Shown here: piece by piece, positions 1 through 8,948 of the stretch
How positions within the stretch are numbered: position 1 is the stretch's first letter
How the letters are laid out: every line of letters starts with the position of its first letter
Source of the DNA: Phycicoccus sp. Root101
GTDB lineage: Bacteria > Actinomycetota > Actinomycetes > Actinomycetales > Dermatophilaceae
Direction: 5' to 3'
Assembly (NCBI RefSeq): GCF_001426245.1
Contig: NZ_LMCM01000010.1
Span: forward strand, 415,830-479,829
DNA length: 64,000 bases
Program-made: the position numbers and the translations under genes
The notes under the pieces: model-generated
What the model was told of the DNA's origin: nothing
The model's database searches: none
The model's input: the letters and a program-made list of their open reading frames with translations, nothing else

Positions 1-1489
1 TGCCCAGCGCGGTCGGTGGGTGCTCCGGCGCGATGACCTTGATCGTGACGTCCTGCTGCGCCGCCCGCGGGAGGAACATGTCGGCGGCATCGCGGACGAG
101 CTCGGAGATGTCGACGTGGTTGCGCACCAGCGGCCGGTCGGGGTCGCTCACCTTGGACAGCGTGAGCAGGTCGTCGACCAGGCCCTGGAGGCGGTGGGTG
201 TTGCGGGCCATCACCTTCAGCGACCACGTGGCGTCCCCGGTCGGGTTCTCCTTGAGGAGCTCGACGTGGCCGACGATCGACGCCAGCGGGTTCTTGAGCT
301 CGTGGTGCACCGTGGAGAAGAGCGTCGTCTTGGCCCGGTCGGCACGGCGCAGCTCGGCGATCATCCGGCGCTCGAGCTCGAACAGCCGGGCGTTGACGAT
401 CGAGCGGCCCACGTCACGGCCGATCTCGAGCGCGGCGACCCGCTCGGCGTCGCTCCACGGCGGGGCGTCCGGGGACCGCGTCAGCACCATGTGGCCCAGG
501 CACTCGGTGCCGGCACCGATCGGTGCGAGGAGCAGGGAGCCGGCGCCGGTGTTGGTGAGGTAGGCCAGGAGCTCGTCGAGGTCCTCGTCCGACAGCGCGC
601 CGGCGGGTTGGACAGCTCCGTTGCTCACGACTCCGGAGACCTGCTCGGCCCAGGCCCGCTCGGCGAGCGTCCTGGCGACCTCGACCATCTTCGCCGGCGT
701 CCGGGTGGTGCCCTGCGCGGAGTAGGCCGCGACGCTGTCGGTCTTGGCGGCGTCCTTGGTCGCGAACGCCCGGACCCACAGGCCGAGGCAGTCCAGCCCG
801 GTGCGGATGGGGTCGACGATGGCCTCGACGACCTTGGAGGGCTCGAGGATGCCCTGCGAGATGCGGGCGACGCTCTGCACCGTGGCGGCGAGGCGCACCT
901 GCTCGGCGAGGGTCTGGCGCTGGCGGAAGGAGTTGATGGCGATGCCGGCCTGGTTGGCGAAGACCTCGAGCACGCCCTGCTGGACCTGTGTCGGGCGCTT
1001 GGCCGACAGCGGCAGGTCGACGGAGATCATGCCGAGCATCTCGCCGGTCGGGTCGTAGAACGGTGCGAGCAGGGTGTCCTCGGGATCCCAGGCGTCCGGG
1101 TCGCCGATGACCTGCTCGTCCCACTCGGGCGCGACCCAACCGGGCCGCGCGTTGCTCGGGAGGTTGGCTGCCGGGATGAAGCGCAGCGAACCCCAGTGCT
1201 CGGCAACAGCGAACTCCCCGTCGAGGCTCTCGCGCGGTGTGCGCCGACCGACGAGCTGTGCCGTGGCGTCCGGGTGGCCCCCCACCGCGACGATCTGCAG
1301 GTCGCCGTTCGAGCGCACGAGGCTGATCGCCGCGACCTGGAAGCCCACGACATCGGCGGCACCGGCGACCACGAGGTCGAGCAGCTCCTGCAGGCTCTCC
1401 AGACCACTGGCCTGGTTCATCAGCTGAGAGAGCCGGCGCAGCGCCTGCACCTCGGCTGATGAAACGGTCGATTCCATATCGATTCCCAT
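1..1489 (-). CDS. GAF-domain sensor histidine kinase (3' end beyond the window)
   Basis: The frame stays open from ATG 1489 to the left edge (496 codons), so the C-terminus is missing. Two GAF-like regions lie at about residues 30-180 and 205-345. They are followed by a HisKA dimerisation helix with the phosphoacceptor motif HHELKNPLAS (His about 396) and a stretch LVDDLLTLSKVSD leading toward an ATPase domain that would be outside the window. There is no signal peptide or membrane segment, so it should be a cytoplasmic two-component kinase that senses a small ligand or redox state. The start at 1489 is chosen because GAGG lies 6 nt upstream; an in-frame ATG at 1477 is the alternative. It is transcribed away from the conservon at 1898. 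Its response regulator is not visible. The domain reading is clear, the ligand unknown. Confidence 0.88.
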   Translation of the reverse strand, partial: MGIDMESTVSSAEVQALRRLSQLMNQASGLESLQELLDLVVAGAADVVGFQVAAISLVRSNGDLQIVAVGGHPDATAQLVGRRTPRESLDGEFAVAEHWGSLRFIPAANLPSNARPGWVAPEWDEQVIGDPDAWDPEDTLLAPFYDPTGEMLGMISVDLPLSAKRPTQVQQGVLEVFANQAGIAINSFRQRQTLAEQVRLAATVQSVARISQGILEPSKVVEAIVDPIRTGLDCLGLWVRAFATKDAAKTDSVAAYSAQGTTRTPAKMVEVARTLAERAWAEQVSGVVSNGAVQPAGALSDEDLDELLAYLTNTGAGSLLLAPIGAGTECLGHMVLTRSPDAPPWSDAERVAALEIGRDVGRSIVNARLFELERRMIAELRRADRAKTTLFSTVHHELKNPLASIVGHVELLKENPTGDATWSLKVMARNTHRLQGLVDDLLTLSKVSDPDRPLVRNHVDISELVRDAADMFLPRAAQQDVTIKVIAPEHPPTALG

Positions 1490-1897
1490 TGTGTACCTCG
1501 CCCCCTGACGATGACGGGGAAAACGTACCCATAGCGCAAAGGCGCTACGGGCAAAACACCGATCAAGACACCTCTGGGACTAGGACCGTTCCGACGTTCG
1601 TGCCTTTTTTCGTGGACAGGTTGAGACGAGTCGGATCTCGTGCTTCGCTCTGGCGTCGGTCGCATGGTGCGGGCCTCGGGGAAGGCCGTGTCACCACCGT
1701 CCCGCATGTGGATCCCGGCAGCCCTGGGGAGTGGTCGGGACGACCGCTCCCGTGGTCGTCCGAGCGGCTCTAGTCCGTTCGGCCAGACGTGCAGCATCCG
1801 AACGTCCCAAGTCGGCTTCCAACCCCGTGTCGTGGCTGTACTCCCGGCCATATGTTGCCGTTCGCCCGAGTTTTCGTTGATGAGGAAAGGTGGCTCA
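1490..1897. promoter_or_regulatory. Divergent intergenic region with two small hairpins
   Basis: This 408-base gap separates two divergently transcribed sensor kinases and must hold both promoters. Two perfect hairpins are visible: TAGCGC-AAAG-GCGCTA at 1532-1547, in the leader of the leftward kinase, and GACGACC/GGTCGTC at 1739-1760, in the leader of the rightward one. A T-run sits at about 1604-1609. Open frames exist here on both strands, but they lack a ribosome site and recognisable protein. I could not assign -35/-10 boxes with confidence. Confidence 0.45.
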
Positions 1898-4800
1898 GTG
1901 TCCAGACTGCAGTCGGTAGCTGGCCGTGTCCCGCAAGGCTGGTCCTTCGGGCACTGGCCCCTGCGCCGAAAGCTTGCGGCGGCCGTTGCCCTGCCCGTGA
2001 TCCTGGCCTTCGTGTTCGGTGGCCTGCGCGTCCAGAGCGACGTCAACTCGGCACAGCAGCTCTCGCGGGCGGCCGACACCGTCCTCGTGATCCGCCCCGT
2101 CGTCGACTACAACCTGGCCGTGCAGCGCCTCGCCGCCGCGGGCAGCGTCGGTGGCAGCGGGGTCATCTCCGCCATCACGCGCTACGAGTCGGCTGCGGCC
2201 GACCTGCGCATCGCGCTGAAGACCCCGGGCATCCCCGAGACGGTCAAGCGCAACGCCCAGAGCGCCCTCTCGCTCGGCCAGGCCGTCCGCAACGCCAAGA
2301 CCCAGAACGGGTTCTCCGACGTCGTCATCGACCGGTCCGGCAACATCGCGACCCTGCTGTCGACCGCCGTGTCCGACCTGGGGCTCTCCGACGACTCGGC
2401 CTCGGCCAAGATCGTCGTCGGCCTTCAGGACACCATCGCCGCCCAGCGCGCGATGACGGGCCAGCAGCTCAACCTCTCCAACGCCGACGACGGCGCTGCC
2501 TCGCTGCGCGCCATCGGCCAGGTCGGCGCCGAGACGGCCGCCCTCACGCGTCTGCAGTCGGAGGCCGTCGGCGACACCAGCCAGATCCGTCAGCTGCTCA
2601 ACGAGAACGGCCGCCGCGGGTACACCCTCCAGCAGGAGGCACCCGAGAAGCAGCAGATCGCCGACCTGGGCACCGTGATCGAGTCCAGCAACGCCGGGTA
2701 CACCAAGCTCCTCGACACCCAGCTCGTCGCGCTCGAGGCCAACCTGCGTGACCGTGCCGCCACCTTCCGCGACACCGCCATCCTCAACGCCGCGCTCGTC
2801 GCCGTCGCCCTGCTGGCCGCCCTGGTGATCGTGCTCGCGCTGCTGCGCTCGCTGCTCGTCCCGATCCGTGCGGTCCGTCAGGGCGCCCTCGACGTCGCCC
2901 AGAAGCGCCTCCCCGAGGCCGTTGCCGCGATGCGTGACGGCACCGAACCGCCGGCCTTCGTCGCGATCCCGGTCCACACCCGTGAGGAGATGGGCCAGCT
3001 GGCCCGCGCGGTGGACGACCTCCACAGCCAGGCGCTCACCCTCGCCGGGGACCAGGCCCGCCTGCGTGTCCAGGTCGGGCACATGTTCGAGACGCTCTCC
3101 CGTCGAAGCACCTCGCTCATCGACCAGCAGCTGTCCCTCATCGAGCGCCTCGAGAGCGACGAGGAGGACCCCAAGCGGCTCCAGAGCCTCTTCCGCCTCG
3201 ACCACCTCGCCGCCCGCATGCGCCGCAACAGCGACTCGCTGCTCGTGCTCGCCGGCACCTCGACGCGACGCGGCTTCTCGGGTGCGGTCTCCGTCTCCGA
3301 CGCCGTGCGTGCCGCGGTGTCCGAGGTCGAGAACTACGAGCGCATCGACATCGGTGACACCTCGAACGACCAGGTCCTCGGCGCCGTCGGCTCCGACCTC
3401 ATCCACCTGGTCGCCGAGGTCGTCGACAACGCCCTGGCCTACTCGCCGCCCACCACCCGCGTGGACATCCGTGGTGCCCGCACCCCGGAGGGTGGCCTCC
3501 TCGTCGAGGTCAGCGACAAGGGCCTCGGTATGCCGCCCAAGGAGCTCGCCGCGCTCAACGACCGGCTGGCCCACGGTGGCGACATCACGCCGGACACCGC
3601 ACGCCGCATGGGTCTGTTCGTGGTGGGCAGCCTGGCCAAGCGGCACGGCATCGCCGTCCGCCTGCGCCGCAACGGCGACGAGAAGCCCGGCATCACCGTC
3701 TCGGTCCACCTGCCTGCCGGCCTCCTGGCCGACACCGCGGGCCGAGCCGACCGCCCCGCTCGCCCGACCCTGGCCGCTGCTGCGGCAGCTGCCCCCGTGG
3801 CTCCGACCGCGCCTGCCGTCCCCGCCGTCGGTGGGACCACGAAGGCCGGCCTCCCCACCCGCGTCAAGGGCGCCAGCGGGGCCCCCAGCCCGGTCACGGA
3901 CGCGGCCAAGAAGGTCCTGCCGACCCGCACCCCCGGTGCGCACGGCCCGACCACCGCGGACGCCATCACGGCCGTCCCGATCAAGCCCGTCATCGAGGGT
4001 GCTGCCGCGGCCGACGTCAAGGCCGGCGCCAACGGCCACGGCACCAACGGCGACAAGCCCGCGGTGAACGGGACGAACGGCCACGCCACCAACGGCACCC
4101 AGACCGACGCCCAGGCCGCCGAGGCCAAGGCTGCGGACGACGCCAAGGCCGCTGAGGCTGCCAAGGTCGCCGAGGCCAAGGCCGCCGACGACGCGAAGAT
4201 CGCTGAGGCTGCGAAGGCCGCCGAGGCCAAGGCCGCCGACGACGCCAAGGCCGCCGAGGCTGCCAAGGTCGCCGCCGAGGCCAAGGCTGCGGACGACGCC
4301 AGGGCTGCGGAGGACGCCAAGGCCGCCGAGGCTGCCAAGGTCGCCGCCGAGGCGAAGGCTGCGGAGGAGGCGAAGGCCGCCGAGGCTGCCAAGGTCACCG
4401 AGGCCCCGCGTTCGGCCGCCGGCCTCCCGGTCCGCAAGCCGCGCGCCACCGGCATCACCGAGTACCGCGAGTTCGCCGACGCGCCGTCCGAGCCTGCTGC
4501 CGAGGCATCCGACAAGGGTGGCGACAAGGGCAAGAGCGGTCGCCGCACGAGCTGGTTCGGGGGCCGCAAGGCCGCCGAGGCTGCTCGCCTCGAGGCCGAG
4601 GCAGCCGCCGAGCCGCACCGGATGCCCTCCAACCTCTCGGCGTGGCTCGAGCACCGCAACGCGGTGACCGAGGCGCGTGCGAAGGCGGAGAACGGTGAGG
4701 GCGAGGTCGCTGAGCAGGCGACCGAGGCCGCGCCGCAGACCACCGAGCTGACCGTCCCGGACGCCTGGGTGGCCGAGGCCGAGCAGGCGCCGGTCGACCG

Positions 4801-5551
4801 TGCAGCCGAGCCGGTTGCCGCTCCGGAGCCCACCGAGCCGGTGCTGCCGACGCGGGTCCCCGGTGCGAGCGGTTCGACCACGCCGGTCGTGGCCGACCCG
4901 GAGCCCACCACCGGTCGTCCGGCGCTGCGCGCCCACAACACCTCGTTCTTCGGCGCCCGCAAGGCTCGCGCCGTCGAGGCTCCCGAGGCCGGCGTCGTCG
5001 AGGCGCCCGTCGCGGAGCACCAGGTCGAGGCCGCTCCGGCCGAGGCCACGGTCGAGGCTCCGGTCGAGGCTCCGGTCGACCAGCCGGTCGCCGAGGTGAC
5101 CGACACCGCATACACCAAGGACACCCAGGTCGACCAGGTCGAGGAGCAGATTGACGTGCAGGCTGACCCCCAGGCCGCGCCCAGCCCGGCAGCCGAGAAC
5201 ACGCCGATCTTCCGCTCCATGATGTCGGGGTGGTTGGCCACGGACGCCGCGGCAGCCACGCCGGAGACGGCCTGGACCGGGACCGAGGGTGACCAGGAGC
5301 TGTTCTCGGCCGAGGCCGAGCAGGCTCCCCGCCAGGAGTCGTCCGCCGGTCTGCCCATGCGGCGCCCCGGCACCACCATGAACTCCGGCGCAGCCGACTC
5401 GCCGGCCGAGGAGCCCGTCGCCCCCGCGACGTCGCGCCGAGACCCCGAGGCGATTCGCCGCAGCCTGAACCGCCACAAGAACGGTGTGAGCACCGCACGC
5501 ACCGAGGCACAAGACGGAACCCACCGAGAGGAAGCCGATGTTCACCACTGA
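1898..5551 (+). CDS. cvnA: NIT-type sensor histidine kinase, conservon component A
   Basis: Membrane sensor kinase of 1217 residues. TM1 is at about 25-45, an extracytoplasmic nitrate/nitrite-sensing-like (NIT) region at about 46-290, TM2 at about 294-318, then a HAMP linker, a kinase helix with [19 protein letters not shown], and an ATPase domain with N-box [12 protein letters not shown] (about residue 505) and G-box DKGLGMPP. The remaining roughly 550 residues are low complexity. They include an Ala/Lys/Glu/Asp heptad-like tract (about 739-836) and five copies of a GLPxRxPGAxG-like motif. The GTG at 1898 is chosen because AGGAAAGGTGG lies just upstream; an ATG at 1880 lacks such a site. The gene overlaps cvnB by 14 nt. 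In Streptomyces, CvnA works at the membrane with CvnB, C and D as a G-protein-like signalling complex. NIT is inferred from layout. Confidence 0.9.
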   Translation: MSRLQSVAGRVPQGWSFGHWPLRRKLAAAVALPVILAFVFGGLRVQSDVNSAQQLSRAADTVLVIRPVVDYNLAVQRLAAAGSVGGSGVISAITRYESAAADLRIALKTPGIPETVKRNAQSALSLGQAVRNAKTQNGFSDVVIDRSGNIATLLSTAVSDLGLSDDSASAKIVVGLQDTIAAQRAMTGQQLNLSNADDGAASLRAIGQVGAETAALTRLQSEAVGDTSQIRQLLNENGRRGYTLQQEAPEKQQIADLGTVIESSNAGYTKLLDTQLVALEANLRDRAATFRDTAILNAALVAVALLAALVIVLALLRSLLVPIRAVRQGALDVAQKRLPEAVAAMRDGTEPPAFVAIPVHTREEMGQLARAVDDLHSQALTLAGDQARLRVQVGHMFETLSRRSTSLIDQQLSLIERLESDEEDPKRLQSLFRLDHLAARMRRNSDSLLVLAGTSTRRGFSGAVSVSDAVRAAVSEVENYERIDIGDTSNDQVLGAVGSDLIHLVAEVVDNALAYSPPTTRVDIRGARTPEGGLLVEVSDKGLGMPPKELAALNDRLAHGGDITPDTARRMGLFVVGSLAKRHGIAVRLRRNGDEKPGITVSVHLPAGLLADTAGRADRPARPTLAAAAAAAPVAPTAPAVPAVGGTTKAGLPTRVKGASGAPSPVTDAAKKVLPTRTPGAHGPTTADAITAVPIKPVIEGAAAADVKAGANGHGTNGDKPAVNGTNGHATNGTQTDAQAAEAKAADDAKAAEAAKVAEAKAADDAKIAEAAKAAEAKAADDAKAAEAAKVAAEAKAADDARAAEDAKAAEAAKVAAEAKAAEEAKAAEAAKVTEAPRSAAGLPVRKPRATGITEYREFADAPSEPAAEASDKGGDKGKSGRRTSWFGGRKAAEAARLEAEAAAEPHRMPSNLSAWLEHRNAVTEARAKAENGEGEVAEQATEAAPQTTELTVPDAWVAEAEQAPVDRAAEPVAAPEPTEPVLPTRVPGASGSTTPVVADPEPTTGRPALRAHNTSFFGARKARAVEAPEAGVVEAPVAEHQVEAAPAEATVEAPVEAPVDQPVAEVTDTAYTKDTQVDQVEEQIDVQADPQAAPSPAAENTPIFRSMMSGWLATDAAAATPETAWTGTEGDQELFSAEAEQAPRQESSAGLPMRRPGTTMNSGAADSPAEEPVAPATSRRDPEAIRRSLNRHKNGVSTARTEAQDGTHREEADVHH

Positions 5552-5957
5552 CGCCATGGCCCAGCCCAAGGGCGAGTACGACTGGCTCGTGGCCAAGTTC
5601 GCGACCGAGACCCCTGGCGTGTCCCACGCCATCCTGGTCTCTGCCGACGGACTGCCCATGGCCTCCAGCGAGCAGCTGCCCGAGGACCGCGCCGAGCAGA
5701 TGGCGGCGGTGGCCTCCGGTATGGCGAGCCTCGCCTCCGGTGCGGCTCGGCTCTTCCAGGGTGGCACGGTCCTTCAGTCCGTGATCGAGATGGAGCTCGG
5801 CTTCCTGCTGCTCATGAGCGTCGGCGACGGTTCGCACCTCGCCGCTCTCACGAGCACGGAGTCGGACATCGGTCAGGTTGGCTACGAGATGGCGGTGCTG
5901 GTTGACCGCGTCGGCAAGATGATCGACGCGGCTGCCCGGGCGCCGATGTCGGGGTAA
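5538..5957 (+). CDS. cvnB: Roadblock/LC7 domain protein, conservon component B
   Basis: Small cytoplasmic protein of 139 residues that is almost entirely one roadblock/LC7 fold ([19 protein letters not shown], then [24 protein letters not shown]). Roadblock proteins act as dimeric regulators of small GTPases; in conservons this protein partners the kinase and the CvnD GTPase. The start at 5538 has GAGAGGAAG upstream and overlaps the end of cvnA, suggesting translational coupling. An inner ATG at 5556 would remove only six residues. It lies 5 nt before the DUF742 gene. Confidence 0.93.
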   Translation: MFTTDAMAQPKGEYDWLVAKFATETPGVSHAILVSADGLPMASSEQLPEDRAEQMAAVASGMASLASGAARLFQGGTVLQSVIEMELGFLLLMSVGDGSHLAALTSTESDIGQVGYEMAVLVDRVGKMIDAAARAPMSG

Positions 5958-5962
5958 GCGCC

Positions 5963-6334
5963 ATGGCGCCTGACCCACGCGAGGAGCAGTCCGGACCGAG
6001 GTTGGTCCGGCCCTACGCGCTGACGTCCGGACGCACCGAGTCCGTGGTGGACCTGCCCATCGAAGCCACGCTCGAGGTGCTCCCGTCCGGACGCAACGCG
6101 ACCTGGCCCGAGGGACACATGTCGGGTCGCATCATCGAGCTCTGCGCCACCTCGCAGTCGGTGGCCGAGATCTCCGCCAAGCTGCACGTCCCTCTCGGGG
6201 TCGCGCGAGTGCTCATCGGGGACCTGATCTCCGCGGGGCACCTGAAGACCCGCAAGACCATCTCCGAAAACACGACGACCGACGAACGACGTGAACTCAT
6301 CGAAAGGACACTCAGTGGACTACGCGCCCTCTAA
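5963..6334 (+). CDS. cvnC: DUF742 family protein, conservon component C
   Basis: Protein of 123 residues with the DUF742 signature: an N-terminal RLVRPYALTSGRT, then a winged-helix-like half (IIELCATSQSVAEISAKLHVPLGVARVLIGDLISAG). Members are always found between roadblock and GTPase genes in conservons. Their biochemical role is not settled; the C-terminal half looks like a helix-turn-helix fold used for protein or DNA contact. The ATG at 5963 follows cvnB by 5 nt. The end overlaps the cvnD start by 20 nt. Confidence 0.92.
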   Translation: MAPDPREEQSGPRLVRPYALTSGRTESVVDLPIEATLEVLPSGRNATWPEGHMSGRIIELCATSQSVAEISAKLHVPLGVARVLIGDLISAGHLKTRKTISENTTTDERRELIERTLSGLRAL

Positions 6335-6899
6335 CCGCAACAGCGCATCGACCAAGATCGTCGTGGCTGGCGGGTTCGGCGTCGGCAAGACCACCTTCGT
6401 TGGTGCCGTCTCCGAGATCGACCCGCTGCGCACGGAGGCCCTGGTCACGCAGGAGTCCGCCGGCCAGGATGACATCTCCAAGGTGCAGCAGAAGCACACC
6501 ACCACGGTGGCGATGGACTTCGGCCGCATCACCCTCGCCCAGAACCTCGTCCTCTACCTGTTCGGCACGCCCGGCCAGCGACGCTTCTGGTTCATGTGGG
6601 ACGACCTGGTCATCGGTGCCATCGGTGCCGTGGTCCTGGTCGACACCCGCCGGCTCGACGACAGCTTCGCCGCCGTCGACTACTTCGAGGCCAAGGGGCT
6701 GCCCTTCATCGTCGCGCTGAACCAGTTCGACGGCTCGGGCGAGTTCGGTCCGGACGAGATCCGTGAGGCCCTTGCCATCTCGGACCACATCCCCGTCATC
6801 GAGGTGGACGCCCGTGACCGGGAGTCCGCCAAGCACGCCCTCGTGCGGGTCACGGAGTTCGCCCTCACCCAGCTCAGCCGGGTGCCCGCCACGACCTGA
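6315..6899 (+). CDS. cvnD: Ras-like GTP-binding protein, conservon component D
   Basis: Small GTPase of 194 residues. P-loop GGFGVGKTT is at about residues 17-25, a switch region with TTTVAMDFGRITL follows, FGTPGQRRF takes the place of the DxxG motif, and NQFD is the base-recognition NKxD-type motif. The FGTPGQ variant is normal for CvnD proteins. GTG 6315 is chosen because GAAAGGA lies 7 nt upstream; it overlaps the DUF742 gene by 20 nt. It is the last gene of the conservon and is followed by a strong terminator. The likely role is the GTP switch of the membrane-associated complex. Confidence 0.93.
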   Translation: MDYAPSNRNSASTKIVVAGGFGVGKTTFVGAVSEIDPLRTEALVTQESAGQDDISKVQQKHTTTVAMDFGRITLAQNLVLYLFGTPGQRRFWFMWDDLVIGAIGAVVLVDTRRLDDSFAAVDYFEAKGLPFIVALNQFDGSGEFGPDEIREALAISDHIPVIEVDARDRESAKHALVRVTEFALTQLSRVPATT

Positions 6900-6947
6900 C
6901 GCCGCGAACCAGGGCACCAGGCCGAAACAGGCCGACACCGCCCGACA

Positions 6948-6987
6948 ACAGGAGCCCGACGACCCGCAGGGGTCGGCGGGCTCCTGT
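6948..6987 (+). terminator. Rho-independent-type hairpin after the conservon
   Basis: Arms ACAGGAGCCCG and CGGGCTCCTGT pair around an inner GACC/GGTC stem, giving a long GC-rich hairpin 48 bases after the stop of cvnD. The run after it is CGTCTGG and not a U-tract, as is usual in actinobacteria. Confidence 0.8.
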
Positions 6988-7010
6988 CGTCTGGTGGCAT
7001 CATGCGCGGC

Positions 7011-8948
7011 ATGACCAGTTCCGCGAGCACCCCGACCACCGCTGCGTACGGCTCCTGGACCTCTCCCGTGAGCGCAGCGAGCCTCGCGGGCGACCGGGTC
7101 GCGCTGGACCAGCCCTCGATCGACACCGGACACGTCCACTGGCTCGAGGGGCGCGGCAGCGAGGGTGGCAGGGTGGTGCTGGTCCGCGACGGTGTCGACC
7201 TCACCCCGCCGCCGTTCAACGTGCGGTCACGGGTCCACGAGTACGGAGGCGGCGCCTACACCGTCGCTGGCGACCTGGTCGCGTTCGTCGACTTCGCCGA
7301 CCAGCGGGTGCGGGTCCTCACGGTCGGCGCCGGCGAGGAGCCGCGCGCCATCACGCCGGAGAGCGACAGCCGGCTGCGCTATGCCGACCTGCGACTCGAC
7401 GAAGGTCGGCGACACCTGTACTGCGTGCGCGAGGACCACCGAGGTGACGGTGAGGCCGTCGCCGCGATCGTCCGCCTCGAGGTCGACGGTGACAACGCCG
7501 ACGGCGGGACGGTGCTCGTGCAGGGCGCGGACTTCCTCTCGGCGCCGCGCCTCAGCCCGGACGGCGGCCGGCTCGCCTGGCTGCAGTGGAACCACCCCAA
7601 CATGCCCTGGGACTCCACCGAGCTGTGGGTCGCCGATGTCACCGACTCGGGGACCACGGGAGCGAAGCGCGTGACCGGGGGCCAGGACGTCGCGGTCACC
7701 GAACCGCGCTGGTCGCAGGACGGCGACCTGCTCCACCTCAGCGACGAGTCCGGCTGGTCCAACCTCGCGGCGGCCCGGACCGACGGCACCGTCGTCGCGC
7801 TGACCGCGGCCGAGGTCGAGCTGGGGTGGCCGCAGTGGGTCTTCGACCGCCCCTCCTTCGGCACCACCGACGACGGCACCATCGTCTGCAGCTGGTTCGA
7901 CGAGGGGAACGGCCACCTCGGGACCGTCGTCGACGGCGTGGTCACCGCCCTCGACCTCGAGGGCGTGGCCTTCGACCACGTCCGGGTCGAGGGGCGCACC
8001 GTGGTGGCCCTGGTCGACCGGAGCGATCGCTCGCGCGCGGTGGTCACCGTCGACCTTGACCGGGGCGTGGTCGAGGTGGTCCGCGAGGAGTCGGCGTTCG
8101 AGCTGCCGGCCGGGATGCTGTCCACGCCGGAGCTGGTCTCCTGGACCAACTCGGCCGGCCTGACGGTCCATGGCGCGTTCCACCCACCGGCCAGTGCAGG
8201 GTTCCGGGCCCCGGACGGTGAGCTGCCGCCCCTCGTCGTCCGGCTGCACGGTGGCCCGACCTCCATGACGGTCCCCGCCTTCAGCCTCGACACCGCCTAC
8301 TGGACCAGCCGTGGCCTGGCCGTCCTCGACGTCAACTACGGCGGGAGCACCGGCTTCGGTCGCGCCTACCGTGAGCGGCTCCTGGGGCAGTGGGGCGTCG
8401 TCGACGTGGACGACTGCGCGACCGGGGCGCGGGCCATGGCGGAGCAGGGTCGGGTCGACGGGGACCGGCTGGCCATCCGCGGTGGCAGCGCCGGCGGCTT
8501 CACCACGCTCGCCGCCCTGACCGGCACCGACGTCTTCGCCGTGGGCGCGAGCTACTTCGGGGTCGGCGACCTCGAGGCCCTCGCGCGGGACACCCACAAG
8601 TTCGAGTCCCGCTACCTCGACAGGATGGTCGCGCCCTATCCCGAGGGCCGTGACGTCTACCGCGAACGCTCGCCGTTGCACCACCTGGAGTCGCTCAGCG
8701 CGCCGATGATCCTGTTGCAGGGACTCGATGACCGCGTCGTCCCGCCCAACCAGGCCACGGAGATGGCCCAGGCCGTCCGTGCCAAGGGACTGCCCGTCGC
8801 CCACCTCGAGTTCGCCGGGGAGGGGCACGGGTTCCGCAAGGCGGAGACCATCGTCCGGGCCCGGGAGGCCGAGGCCTACTTCTACGCGCGCATCTTCGGC
8901 TACGAGCTGGCCGACGACGTCGAGCCGGTGGAGATCGACAACGGGTGA
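7011..8948 (+). CDS. S9 family prolyl oligopeptidase-type peptidase
   Basis: Protein of 645 residues with an N-terminal beta-propeller (about 1-380, with repeats such as PRLSPDGGRLAWLQW and PRWSQDGDLLHLSDES) and a C-terminal alpha/beta hydrolase domain. Catalytic serine is in GGSAGG (Ser about 493), with the acid in QGLDDRVVP and histidine in GEGHGFRK, so the triad is complete. There is no signal peptide, so it should be a cytoplasmic peptidase of the dipeptidyl/acylaminoacyl type cutting short peptides. The ATG at 7011 is preferred because CATCAT lies 7 nt upstream, resembling a leaderless -10; ATG 7002 is possible. Its last 49 nt overlap the 3' end of the opposing gene. Confidence 0.93.
   Translation: MTSSASTPTTAAYGSWTSPVSAASLAGDRVALDQPSIDTGHVHWLEGRGSEGGRVVLVRDGVDLTPPPFNVRSRVHEYGGGAYTVAGDLVAFVDFADQRVRVLTVGAGEEPRAITPESDSRLRYADLRLDEGRRHLYCVREDHRGDGEAVAAIVRLEVDGDNADGGTVLVQGADFLSAPRLSPDGGRLAWLQWNHPNMPWDSTELWVADVTDSGTTGAKRVTGGQDVAVTEPRWSQDGDLLHLSDESGWSNLAAARTDGTVVALTAAEVELGWPQWVFDRPSFGTTDDGTIVCSWFDEGNGHLGTVVDGVVTALDLEGVAFDHVRVEGRTVVALVDRSDRSRAVVTVDLDRGVVEVVREESAFELPAGMLSTPELVSWTNSAGLTVHGAFHPPASAGFRAPDGELPPLVVRLHGGPTSMTVPAFSLDTAYWTSRGLAVLDVNYGGSTGFGRAYRERLLGQWGVVDVDDCATGARAMAEQGRVDGDRLAIRGGSAGGFTTLAALTGTDVFAVGASYFGVGDLEALARDTHKFESRYLDRMVAPYPEGRDVYRERSPLHHLESLSAPMILLQGLDDRVVPPNQATEMAQAVRAKGLPVAHLEFAGEGHGFRKAETIVRAREAEAYFYARIFGYELADDVEPVEIDNG

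Noticed and set aside
414-1532. Leftward 372-residue frame at the left edge
   Set aside because: It is an Arg/Gly-rich shadow in the wrong frame of the GAF histidine kinase. The kinase frame itself runs off the edge with GAF and HisKA motifs.
4111-4405. DNA-level tandem repeat in the kinase tail treated as a mobile or satellite repeat
   Set aside because: The repeats are codon-level Ala/Lys/Glu/Asp variations that keep the reading frame, so they are a protein feature.
1895-5767. A 1290-residue open frame antisense to the conservon kinase
   Set aside because: High GC removes stop codons from the antisense frame. The product is Gly/Leu/Arg/Asp repeats with no domain, and the sense frame has clear kinase motifs.
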